Made by a program: the position numbers and the translations under genes | Assembly (NCBI GenBank): GCA_018384055.1 | Contig: JAHAZL010000045.1 | Location: forward strand, 1-39,635 | Source: Treponema sp. | Lineage (GTDB): Bacteria; Spirochaetota; Spirochaetia; Treponematales; Treponemataceae | Reading direction: 5' to 3' | DNA length: 39,635 nucleotides | The notes under the pieces: generated by a model | The model's input: only the letters and a program-made list of their open reading frames with translations | Database searches by the model: none | What the model was told of the DNA's origin: nothing | Part shown: in pieces, positions 17,080-24,716 of the stretch | How the letters are laid out: each line of letters starts with the position of its first letter | Numbering within the stretch: the first letter of the stretch is position 1

Positions 17080-18723
17080 ATGGCTGTAGTATCATTTTTA
17101 TTGGGTTTAATTGGTAGCCTTGGATTTCTTCTTTGCGGAATGAAGTTCATGAGTAACGGTGTACAGAAGAGTGCCGGTGAAAGACTTCAGCGGGCGCTGG
17201 GTATGGTTGCCGGAAACCGGTTTGCGGGGCTTTTGACAGGTCTTGCAATTACCATGATAATCCAGTCTTCAGGGGCAACAACCGTCATGGTTGTTTCCTT
17301 TGTAAATGCAGGTCTCCTTTCCCTTGCTCAGTCTGTGGGCGTTACCTTTGGTGCCAACATCGGTACAACGGTAACTGCCTGGATTGTATCCCTTTTCGGG
17401 TTCAACTTTAAAATCAGCGCCTTTGCCATTCCTGTCTTCGGTGCCGGTTACTTCCTTACAATGATGAAGAACTCCAACTCAAGGAACATGGGTGAAGCCA
17501 TCATGGGTTTCGGCATGCTTTTCCTTGGTTTGAGTGGTCTTTCAGATTTGTTCCGTATTGATCCTGCAAGTCTTGGCTGGCTTCAGGACATTCAGCATAT
17601 GGGATGTATCTCGTATATTGTAGGTTTTGTCCTTGGCATTTTCATTACAGCATTGATGCATTCTTCAAGCGCATTTACAGCAATCGTAATCACCCTTGCC
17701 TTCAACAAGGTTGTCACCTGGGAAATGAGTGCCATAATGACTTATGGAAGCAACATCGGTTCAACAATAGATGCAATCATTGCCGCAGCGGGAACAACTG
17801 CCGATGCAAAGAGAGCAGCCCTCATTCACGTTCTCTTCAATGTTTTCGGTACGGTTCTTGTAGTTGTATTCTTCAGGCCTCTCCTTAACTTTGTTGAATG
17901 GATTTCGCCAAAGGACAACATTGCTATCCAGATTTCAATTCTCCATACGGTATTCAAGTCCCTTACGACAGCCGTTTGCATTCCGTTTGTAAATCAGATT
18001 TGTGCCATTACAAGAAAAATCATCAAGGATGATCCTGATGCTCTTCCTTCAACTTACAAACTTGAATTTGTTTCGCACGCAAAGGATAGCTACGGCGGTT
18101 ACATTGTTCGTGCAGAAGGTGAAATTGCCAAGATGACCGACATAGTAAGCGAAATGTTTGACCGCTTTCAGGTTGGAATTACTACCCTTGATACAAAGTT
18201 CATAGAAGATCACATGGAAGTCATGAAGGGCGAAGAAGATTACTGCGACCAGATGCAGGAGCAGATTACAGCCTATCTTCTTAAATGTGAAACTCTACCA
18301 ATAAGCGTAAGCCAGCTTGCAAATATTTCTTCCATGATTCAGATTGTTGATGATCTTGAAGCCATTACGGACGAATGCTATGCCCTTGGGAAACTCATTC
18401 AGAAGAGCATTGAAAAGAAAATGGAATTCAAGGATGAAGATATGGAACGCCTCTTGCCTTATGTTGAACTTGCACGCCAGTTCATGCAGTTCATCCATAT
18501 AAACATCAACAGGCACCTGCCAAAGGAAAAGCTTGAGTTTGCAACAGAACTTGAAAATTCTATTGATGCTTTCAAGAATGAACTCAAGAAGCTTGCAAGA
18601 AAGCGCCTTGAAGAAGGAAGCAACGTAAAGGCTGAACTTCTATACATGGATCTTGTTAAGCAGATTGAACGCATCGGAGACCACTGCTTCAACATTTCAG
18701 AATTGCTTGCACAGGCTAAATAG
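17080..18723 (+). CDS. Na/Pi cotransporter family protein with PhoU-like C-terminal domain
   Basis: Sodium-coupled phosphate (or related anion) transporter in the inner membrane, 547 residues. The N-terminal ~310 residues hold about eight hydrophobic helices with the two internally repeated signature segments: QSSGATTVMVVSFVNAGLL starting at residue 62 and MHSSSAFTAIVITLAFN near 193. A GANIGTTVTAW motif follows the first. The C-terminal ~200 residues are a helical PhoU-like domain (DLVKQIERIGDHCFNISELL), common in bacterial members and thought to regulate transport. AGGA lies seven bases before the ATG. No pst/pho genes are adjacent. Export or import of phosphate is not decided by sequence. 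Confidence 0.92.
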   Translation: MAVVSFLLGLIGSLGFLLCGMKFMSNGVQKSAGERLQRALGMVAGNRFAGLLTGLAITMIIQSSGATTVMVVSFVNAGLLSLAQSVGVTFGANIGTTVTAWIVSLFGFNFKISAFAIPVFGAGYFLTMMKNSNSRNMGEAIMGFGMLFLGLSGLSDLFRIDPASLGWLQDIQHMGCISYIVGFVLGIFITALMHSSSAFTAIVITLAFNKVVTWEMSAIMTYGSNIGSTIDAIIAAAGTTADAKRAALIHVLFNVFGTVLVVVFFRPLLNFVEWISPKDNIAIQISILHTVFKSLTTAVCIPFVNQICAITRKIIKDDPDALPSTYKLEFVSHAKDSYGGYIVRAEGEIAKMTDIVSEMFDRFQVGITTLDTKFIEDHMEVMKGEEDYCDQMQEQITAYLLKCETLPISVSQLANISSMIQIVDDLEAITDECYALGKLIQKSIEKKMEFKDEDMERLLPYVELARQFMQFIHININRHLPKEKLEFATELENSIDAFKNELKKLARKRLEEGSNVKAELLYMDLVKQIERIGDHCFNISELLAQAK

Positions 18724-18734
18724 GCAATTTCAAT

Positions 18735-18762
18735 TCTTTGCCAGGGCAAAACAATGTTTTTT
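18735..18762 (+). terminator. Weak hairpin after the Na/Pi gene
   Basis: TTTGC and GCAAA surround a four-base loop, followed by ACAATG and a six-base T run. The stem is short and the T run is offset, so this is only a possible terminator in the 211-base gap before the acyl-CoA synthetase gene. No other feature was found there beyond AT-rich DNA. Confidence 0.25.
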
Positions 18763-18934
18763 AAGCTGCAGAAGCCTGATTTGCATACGGCGGGTCAGGT
18801 TCTTGACGGTATTGTTTTGTTTTTAGGCAGAATTGTCAAAAAAGTTTAAAAAAAATTATATTTTAAAACCTTTTTTAATTATTTGTGTCTAATTACAATA
18901 GATAATAAAGAAGAAAAATAAATGGAGAAACACT

Positions 18935-20641
18935 ATGGAACTTGCACATGAATTTCTCGTCAATGATAGAGAATATTCAAGTTATGACGATTTTAATAAG
19001 AATTGTAAGATCAGGACAATTCCGGATTTTAATTTCGCCTATGATATTATTGACCGCTATGCAAAAGATGCTCCTGAAAAGCGTGCTTTGGTATGGATTG
19101 ATGATAATGACGAAGAAAGAACTTTCAGCTTTAAAGATATTTCCCTTGAATCAAAGAAAGCAGCCTATTGGCTTACGACAAAGGGAATAAAGAAAGGCGA
19201 TACCGTAATGCTGGTTTTGCGTCGTCGCTGGGAATGGTGGATTTTGATGCCAGCCCTCCACAGAATCGGTGCCATAGTTATTCCGGCTACTGATCAGCTT
19301 TTGCAGTCTGACATTGAATACCGTACAAATGCTGCAGAAGTAAAGATGATTATTTCCTATGACAATCCTCACATTCAGGGTGAAATTGAAAAGGCCATGC
19401 CAAAGTCTCCATCAGTAAAGAATCTTGTAACTGTAGGAAAGGAAAAGCGTGAAGGCTGGATTTCATTCCATGAAGAATGTGAAGTTTTGCCTGCAGAATT
19501 TCCTCGTCCAACAGGAGATGCTGCAACTCACAATACAGATCCTATGCTCCTATACTTTACATCAGGAACATCAGGCTATCCAAAGATGGTTCTTCAGGAC
19601 TTTGACTATCCTCTTGGCCACATCATGACTGCAAAATACTGGCACGGAGTTATTGATGACGGACTTCACCTTTCCATTGCAGAAACAGGTTGGGCAAAAT
19701 CAACTTGGGGAAAACTTTACGGACAGTGGATTGCAGGGACAGCACTTTTTGTTTACGACATGAACAGCTTCAAGCCTACAAAAATGCTTGAAATGATTTC
19801 TCACTATGGTCTTACAACTTTCTGTGCACCACCAACAGTTTACAGATTCCTTGTTCGCCAGGATCTTTCAAAGTATGATTTGAGCAAATGTGTTCGCTTC
19901 AGTACAGCCGGCGAAGCATTGAACAGTGAAGTTTACAACAAGTGGCTTGAATATACAGGGAAAAAGATTTATGAAGGCTATGGTCAGACAGAATCAACAA
20001 TCATCTGCGGCAACTTCCTTGAATATTCAGAAATCAAGCCGGGTTCAATGGGAAAACCAAATCCACTTTACGATGTTGAAGTTTTGAATCCAAATAACAA
20101 GCCTGTTCCTGCCGGTGAAGTTGGAGAACTTTGTATTCATGTTGAAAACGGCCGCCCATTCGGTCTTTTGATGGGTTATCACAAGGATGTAGTTCTTACA
20201 GCTGATGCTTTTGACGGCGGTGTTTACCATACCGGCGACAATGTTTACATGGATGAAGACGGTTATGTTTGGTTTGTTGGACGCAAGGACGACATCATCA
20301 AGACTGCCGGATACCGCGTAAGCCCATTTGAAGTTGAATCAATCCTTCAGCAGCATCCATCCGTAATGGAATGTGCTGTTACTGGTGTTGAAGATTCAAA
20401 ACGCGGAATGTCCGTAAAAGCTACAATCGTTCTTTCTCCAGGATACGACACAAAGGATCCAAAGGAAATGGAAATTGAACTTTCTACTTTCGCAAAGGAA
20501 AATACAGCCATGTACAAGTGCCCAAGGATCTTTGAATTCGTTAAGGAATTGCCAAAGACAATCAGCGGAAAAATCAGGCGTGTAGAAATCCGCGAAAAGG
20601 ATAAGGGAAAGGACGCTCAGAACATCAAGCAGGATTTTTAA
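18935..20641 (+). CDS. AMP-forming acyl-CoA synthetase (acetyl-/medium-chain type)
   Basis: Activates a carboxylic acid to acyl-AMP and then acyl-CoA; cytoplasmic, 568 residues. All adenylate-forming motifs are present: YFTSGTSGYPKMV (phosphate loop) around residues 207-219, YEGYGQTES near 346, YHTGD near 431, GRKDDIIKTAGYRVSPFEVE at about 448-467, and the catalytic Lys in PKTISGKIRR near 545. Overall it resembles the ACSM/medium-chain group more than classic Acs. The acid is not predictable; short- and branched-chain acids from fermentation are plausible. GGAG precedes the ATG. It stands alone between a transporter gene and a strong bidirectional terminator. Confidence 0.92.
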   Translation: MELAHEFLVNDREYSSYDDFNKNCKIRTIPDFNFAYDIIDRYAKDAPEKRALVWIDDNDEERTFSFKDISLESKKAAYWLTTKGIKKGDTVMLVLRRRWEWWILMPALHRIGAIVIPATDQLLQSDIEYRTNAAEVKMIISYDNPHIQGEIEKAMPKSPSVKNLVTVGKEKREGWISFHEECEVLPAEFPRPTGDAATHNTDPMLLYFTSGTSGYPKMVLQDFDYPLGHIMTAKYWHGVIDDGLHLSIAETGWAKSTWGKLYGQWIAGTALFVYDMNSFKPTKMLEMISHYGLTTFCAPPTVYRFLVRQDLSKYDLSKCVRFSTAGEALNSEVYNKWLEYTGKKIYEGYGQTESTIICGNFLEYSEIKPGSMGKPNPLYDVEVLNPNNKPVPAGEVGELCIHVENGRPFGLLMGYHKDVVLTADAFDGGVYHTGDNVYMDEDGYVWFVGRKDDIIKTAGYRVSPFEVESILQQHPSVMECAVTGVEDSKRGMSVKATIVLSPGYDTKDPKEMEIELSTFAKENTAMYKCPRIFEFVKELPKTISGKIRRVEIREKDKGKDAQNIKQDF

Positions 20642-20653
20642 AACCTGAAAATT

Positions 20654-20700
20654 AAATGAAGAAAGGGCTGTCAAAATTTTGGTCAGCCCTTTCTTCATTT
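20654..20700. terminator. Bidirectional terminator between acyl-CoA synthetase gene and proA
   Basis: AAATGAAGAAAGGGCTG at 20654-20670 is perfectly complementary over 17 bases to CAGCCCTTTCTTCATTT at 20684-20700, with a 13-base loop. It sits between the two convergent genes. Confidence 0.85.
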
Positions 20701-20711
20701 TGCGGTATTGT

Positions 20712-21968
20712 TTATCTTACCTGACCGTCGCCGTCAATGAGGTATTTTATTGTTGTAAGGGCCTTGATTCCCATTGGGCCGCGGGCGTGCATTTTCTGTG
20801 TGCTGATTCCAAGTTCCGCACCAAAGCCAAACTCCCCGCCGTCGGTAAATCTTGTGCTTGCATTTACATAAACGCAGCTTGCATCGATCCTTGCCTGGAA
20901 CATCTTTGCGTGTGCCATGTTGTTGGTAATGATGCTTTCCGAATGCTTTGAGTTGTGTGTGTTGATGTAACTGATAGCTTCATCAATGTCGTCAACAACC
21001 TTTACTGCACAGATCATATCGAGGAATTCAAATCCAAAGTCTGCATCCTGGGCTTTAACAAGCTTTCCGTATCCTGCCTTTTCAAAAAGACCGTAAGACT
21101 TTTCATCGGCACGAACTTCTACCTTGCCTGCAAAAACTTCTGTAAGTTTTGGAACAAAGTTTTCTGCCACATTCTTATTTATCACAATGCATTCAAGGGC
21201 ATTGCAAACGCCTGGACGCTGCATCTTTCCGTTGGCTGCGATTTTTGCGGCCATATCAAGGTTGGCGCTGTCGTCAACATAAAGATGGCAGATTCCGCTT
21301 CCTGTTTCAATTACAGGAACCTTAGCTGTTTCCACGACAGTCTTGATGAGGTTTGCGCTTCCTCTTGGCAAGGCAAGGTCAATCTTTCCAACTGCTGTAA
21401 GAATTTCCGGAACTTCATCGCGGCTTTCGCATGGAGCAAGTTCTACAGCTTCCGGTACACCGTTTTCAACTGAAGCAAGGCCTTCCTTGATTGCCTTTAC
21501 AATTGCCTTGTTTGAGTTAAGTGCAGAAGAAGAACCGCGCAGGAGGATTGCGTTGGCACTCTTGTATGCAAGGGCAAAGGCATCTACTGTAACATTTGGA
21601 CGGCTTTCGTAGATTATGGCCACAACGCCTACAGGAACCCTTGTCTGCCTGATGAGGAGTCCGTTTGGTGTTTTCCATCCTGCAGTCTCTTCACCGATTG
21701 GATCTGTCTGTGCAATGATTGATTCAACGCCGCCGATGATTCCTTCCATTTTCTTGTCGTCAAGGCTAAGTCGGTCGATTAGGCTTTCCCTTGTTCCCTT
21801 TTCACGGGCAACCTTTCCATCCATTTCATTGGCGGCAAAAATTTCAGCCTTGTTCCTGCGGAGGCTTTCACATACGGCAACTAGGGCTGCGTTCTTTACT
21901 GCTGCATTCTGAAGGGCAAGTTTTTCTGTTCCCTTGCGGAGGGAATCACAAATCGAATTGATATCCAT
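20712..21968 (-). CDS. proA: Glutamate-5-semialdehyde dehydrogenase (gamma-glutamyl phosphate reductase)
   Basis: Second step of proline synthesis: NADPH-dependent reduction of gamma-glutamyl phosphate. The 418-residue length is typical. Motifs include RQTRVPVGVVAIIYESRPNV near 110, ILLRGSSSALNSN, LPRGSANLI, catalytic Cys in MQRPGVCNALE, and the C-terminal FGAELGISTQKMHARGPMGI. GGAG lies seven bases before the ATG. proB is not adjacent. The gene follows the unknown 180-residue protein on the same strand, with a hairpin between them. Confidence 0.97.
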   Translation of the reverse strand: MDINSICDSLRKGTEKLALQNAAVKNAALVAVCESLRRNKAEIFAANEMDGKVAREKGTRESLIDRLSLDDKKMEGIIGGVESIIAQTDPIGEETAGWKTPNGLLIRQTRVPVGVVAIIYESRPNVTVDAFALAYKSANAILLRGSSSALNSNKAIVKAIKEGLASVENGVPEAVELAPCESRDEVPEILTAVGKIDLALPRGSANLIKTVVETAKVPVIETGSGICHLYVDDSANLDMAAKIAANGKMQRPGVCNALECIVINKNVAENFVPKLTEVFAGKVEVRADEKSYGLFEKAGYGKLVKAQDADFGFEFLDMICAVKVVDDIDEAISYINTHNSKHSESIITNNMAHAKMFQARIDASCVYVNASTRFTDGGEFGFGAELGISTQKMHARGPMGIKALTTIKYLIDGDGQVR

Positions 21969-21991
21969 AATATGGCTCCATAAATAATGAA

Positions 21992-22019
21992 GGCTCTAAA
22001 AATCAAGATCTTTAGAGCC
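21992..22019 (-). terminator. Hairpin between the unknown gene and proA
   Basis: GGCTCTAAA (21992-22000) and TTTAGAGCC (22011-22019) form a perfect nine-base stem with a ten-base loop, just past the stop of the 180-residue gene. Neither side carries a good T run, so it may be an attenuator or processing site rather than a full terminator. Confidence 0.45.
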
Positions 22020-22029
22020 AGTCGTCGGA

Positions 22030-22572
22030 TTAGTAATTTGCAAGGAAGTGCATGGCAAGCAAAAGGGCTGTCCTTGTCTTTCCTTCTGACCAGTCTGCTT
22101 CCTGAGGAAGGCTCTTGAAGTACCACCAGAACATCCCGAATTCGGGGTCAATGCGGAGTGCGTATTCTGCAAAGTCTTCTGTTTTTGTCTGGTTTCCAAA
22201 CATAAGGTAAACTACATCATTTACAATTGAAATGAAATTACTGTAAGCGGCCTTGTATTTTCCTTTCCCAAACTGTTTCCTGACTTCTTCCAGAACATAG
22301 AGAACCTGAGCCTTCATTTCTTCGTCTGACTGTTCAACCCAAGTTTTTTGGATGAGGAGGGCCAGGTTGTTGCTGAAACTGCCGATAAGCTTTGATTCCT
22401 CATCATCCTTGTTTTCAACAATCTTTTTGAATGCGCTGCCAAGTCCAAAAACGTCGGCAAGCTGAATGGAATTTTTAACTGCTGTATTTTCGTCCTCAGT
22501 TTCAACAAGTGAAGCCAAGGCCTGAATTGATTTTTTTTCGACAAACTCTTCAATTAAATTATTTTCTGACAT
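22030..22572 (-). CDS. Conserved-looking hypothetical protein, 180 residues
   Basis: I do not recognise a family. The product is acidic and largely helical, with no signal peptide or membrane segment, so probably cytoplasmic. The N-terminal half (ENNLIEEFVEKKSIQALASL) looks like stacked helices. The C-terminal half has an aromatic patch (FGMFWWYFKSLPQEADW) that could be an interaction surface. Codon use matches the neighbours and argues for a real native gene. No Shine-Dalgarno is seen; a -10-like TAAAAT with a TTGAAA -35 at 18-base spacing lies six bases upstream of the ATG. It is placed between nrdG and proA on the same strand. Confidence 0.7.
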   Translation of the reverse strand: MSENNLIEEFVEKKSIQALASLVETEDENTAVKNSIQLADVFGLGSAFKKIVENKDDEESKLIGSFSNNLALLIQKTWVEQSDEEMKAQVLYVLEEVRKQFGKGKYKAAYSNFISIVNDVVYLMFGNQTKTEDFAEYALRIDPEFGMFWWYFKSLPQEADWSEGKTRTALLLAMHFLANY

Positions 22573-22578
22573 GCAGCT

Positions 22579-22608
22579 ATTTTACATTTTTTATTAAGGT
22601 AGTTTCAA
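22579..22608 (-). promoter_or_regulatory. Promoter abutting the start codon of the 180-residue gene
   Basis: On the minus strand, TTGAAA (22603-22608) and TAAAAT (22579-22584) are 18 bases apart, with TG directly before the -10. Only six bases separate the -10 from the ATG, and no Shine-Dalgarno fits. This predicts a leaderless mRNA. Confidence 0.5.
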
Positions 22609-22630
22609 GTATGTTGATTTTTCAAATCCG

Positions 22631-23134
22631 TTACGAATTTGACCTCATGGCTTTTATGTTGAGTATGCGCTGGTTTCTTGATCCGCGAAACTGAAGGCTG
22701 ATATCACGCTCTGAAAGGATGAATGGTCCGTCTACAAGGGTGTCAATGCAGGCAAGCATTCTGTCCGTGTATTCCGTGTGCTTTTTCCCATCCCGGGGCT
22801 GAATGTCCTTGTCATAAAGGTATCCGGAAAAACACCAGATGGACTTGTCTGGAAATCTTTCCTTTACTTTTTCAAGGAAAGGTGCAAGGACCTGCTGATT
22901 TTCAGGTTCAAAAGGCTCTCCGCCAAGGACAGTCAGGCCGCTTATAAAATCCTTGTCCAGGGCTTCCATTACTTCCTTTTCCGTTTCTTCAGTAAAAGGC
23001 TTGCCGTAATCAAAATTCCATGTACAGCTGTTGAAACAGCCCGGGCATTGGATTCTGCAGCCAGAAACAAAAAGAGTAACTCGGACACCTTCTCCGTTGG
23101 CAATGTCTATTTTCTTGATTTCGCCGTAGTTCAT
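22631..23134 (-). CDS. nrdG: Anaerobic ribonucleotide reductase activating protein
   Basis: Radical-SAM enzyme that installs the glycyl radical on NrdD. The 167-residue protein has the short-activase layout: GVRVTLFVSGCRIQCPGCFN with the cluster cysteines C26, C30 and C33 (CX3CX2C), then GLTVLGGEPFEPENQ for SAM binding and WCFSGYLYD. The partner nrdD lies 1.6 kb upstream on the same strand, separated by a GH51 gene. The ATG at 23134 has no Shine-Dalgarno. A TATAAT lies eight bases upstream, inside the short gap and end of the GH51 gene, so it may have its own leaderless transcript. Confidence 0.95.
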   Translation of the reverse strand: MNYGEIKKIDIANGEGVRVTLFVSGCRIQCPGCFNSCTWNFDYGKPFTEETEKEVMEALDKDFISGLTVLGGEPFEPENQQVLAPFLEKVKERFPDKSIWCFSGYLYDKDIQPRDGKKHTEYTDRMLACIDTLVDGPFILSERDISLQFRGSRNQRILNIKAMRSNS

Positions 23135-23142
23135 CGTTCTGT

Positions 23143-23148
23143 ATTATA
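23143..23148 (-). promoter_or_regulatory. -10-like TATAAT before nrdG
   Basis: A minus-strand TATAAT sits eight bases before the nrdG ATG. No convincing -35 lies 16-18 bases upstream, so support is limited to the -10 and the absence of a ribosome binding site. Confidence 0.35.
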
Positions 23149-23152
23149 TCGA

Positions 23153-24643
23153 CTATTCAGCAGAAAATCTTATCACATTCCAGCTGGCTTTCTTAAGGCA
23201 AAGGGTATAGATGCCGCTGTCACCTTCGGAAAGTTCAACCTTTGCAGGGGCAACCCTGTCAGGATTTTCAAGGCTGTTCTGTGCACTCAAATCACTGCCT
23301 GTAAGTTCCGTACGCATGATCATTTTTGTATTGCTGAAGGAACGGAGGTCAATTGTTGTTTCGCTGTTTTCTGTCTTGCTTGTATTGAGGGCAAATACTG
23401 AAATTTCCTTTTTCTCCTCGTTGTAGACGCTTGCAAATATGACTGCGGGAACTTCACCGTATTTGTCCGTAATCTTTTTGTCTGATGTAACTACAGGCTG
23501 AAGGGAAACACCGCGTCCGTAAAGGCTGATGTCGCGGAATGGCCAGTATATGGTCTGCCTGTAGGCTCCTTTTCCAGGCTCTGCAAAAATAGGGGCGATT
23601 ACATTCACCAGCTGTGCAAGGCATGCTACCTTTACGCGGTCTGCATGGTTAAGGAGGGTAATGGCAAGGCCTCCGAAAGCAAGGGCATCAAGAAGGCTGT
23701 ATTTGTCTTCAAGAAGGCGCGGAGCCCTTTCCCATGGATGAGGTTTCTGGTTCTGCTGGTACCAGATGTTCCATTCGTCAAAGGAAAGCATCATGGTCTT
23801 GCTGCTTCTTTTGTATGCCTTTACATAGTCGCAGGTAGCCGTAGAAGTCTTGATGAAAGCGTCCATGTCGTAGAAGCTTGCAAGGAAGTCGTCGTCGTTT
23901 CCAAAGTTTTCATAGTACCTGTGGATGGAAATGTAGTCTGCGTAGTCATAGGTATGTTCAAGAACGATCCTGTCCCATTCAGGATAAGTCGGAATGTCTG
24001 TTGTGGCACTTCCGCAGACAACTGTCTTGATGCTGTCGTCGGTCCACTTCATGATCTTCATGGTTTCAAGGGATTTCTTTCCGTAGTCAACGGCGTCCAG
24101 GTGGCAGATCTGCCATGGTCCGTCCATTTCATTACCTACACACCAGTACTTTATGTTGTGCGGTTCCTTGTGGCCATTGGCGATTCTAAGGTCGCTCCAG
24201 TAGGTTCCTGAAGGGTAGTTGCAGTATTCAACCATGTCGCCTGCATCCTGAGGAGTTCCTGTTCCCATGTTTACGGCAGCAAGCACCTGTGTTCCCGATT
24301 TCTTTGCCCAATCCACGAATTCATCGATGCCGAATTCATTTGTTTCGATTGTATGCCAGGCACGGTCAAGTCGAACCGGTCTCTTTTCCTTTGGCCCGAT
24401 TCCGTCTTTCCAGTCGTAGCCGCTAAGGAAGTTTCCGCCGGGATAGCGGACAAGGGAAACCTTAAGGTCTTTTACAAGATTCATTACATCGCCGCGAAGT
24501 CCCTGGCTGTCTGCTGTTGGATGTCCAGGTTCATAGATTCCCGTGTATACTGCACGACCAAGCTGCTCGATGAACGAGCTGAAAATGTTTGGATCAACAT
24601 CACCGATTTTGAATTCCTTTACGAGCGATAATTTTGCTTTCAT
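23153..24643 (-). CDS. Alpha-L-arabinofuranosidase, GH51
   Basis: Retaining glycosidase removing arabinofuranosyl residues from arabinan, arabinoxylan or oligosaccharides. No signal peptide, so it probably works on imported oligosaccharides in the cytoplasm. The 496-residue chain shows the GH51 pattern: SFIEQLGRAVYTGIYEPGHP at the N-terminus, DLKVSLVRYPGGNFLSGYDW, acid/base Glu in WCVGNEMDGPW (about residue 171), ISIHRYYENF, and nucleophile Glu in LSFDEWNIWY (about 290), followed by a C-terminal beta domain. The ATG at 24643 was chosen because AAAGGA lies eight bases before it; the ATG nine bases earlier overlaps that site. It lies between nrdD and nrdG. No other sugar gene is adjacent. Confidence 0.93.
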   Translation of the reverse strand: MKAKLSLVKEFKIGDVDPNIFSSFIEQLGRAVYTGIYEPGHPTADSQGLRGDVMNLVKDLKVSLVRYPGGNFLSGYDWKDGIGPKEKRPVRLDRAWHTIETNEFGIDEFVDWAKKSGTQVLAAVNMGTGTPQDAGDMVEYCNYPSGTYWSDLRIANGHKEPHNIKYWCVGNEMDGPWQICHLDAVDYGKKSLETMKIMKWTDDSIKTVVCGSATTDIPTYPEWDRIVLEHTYDYADYISIHRYYENFGNDDDFLASFYDMDAFIKTSTATCDYVKAYKRSSKTMMLSFDEWNIWYQQNQKPHPWERAPRLLEDKYSLLDALAFGGLAITLLNHADRVKVACLAQLVNVIAPIFAEPGKGAYRQTIYWPFRDISLYGRGVSLQPVVTSDKKITDKYGEVPAVIFASVYNEEKKEISVFALNTSKTENSETTIDLRSFSNTKMIMRTELTGSDLSAQNSLENPDRVAPAKVELSEGDSGIYTLCLKKASWNVIRFSAE

Positions 24644-24658
24644 GTCTGACATCCTTTG

Positions 24659-24693
24659 AAAAAAAATGCCGGAACTATAAAAATAATTCCGGC
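24659..24693 (-). terminator. Terminator of nrdD
   Basis: On the minus strand, GCCGGAA pairs with TTCCGGC (24687-24693 with 24668-24674), followed by an A and eight T. It lies just after the nrdD stop and directly before the ribosome binding site of the GH51 gene, which must therefore be read through or have its own start. Confidence 0.8.
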
Positions 24694-24716
24694 TTCATTT
24701 GCTGATTAAATATCGT

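Noticed and set aside
16953..17150. Short minus-strand open frame containing HAELVSAS
   Set aside because: It is a by-product of the palindromic repeat; no ribosome binding site or family.
23153..24643. Evidence that the GH51 gene was recently transferred
   Set aside because: Codon use and base composition look like the neighbours; only its position between nrdD and nrdG is unusual.
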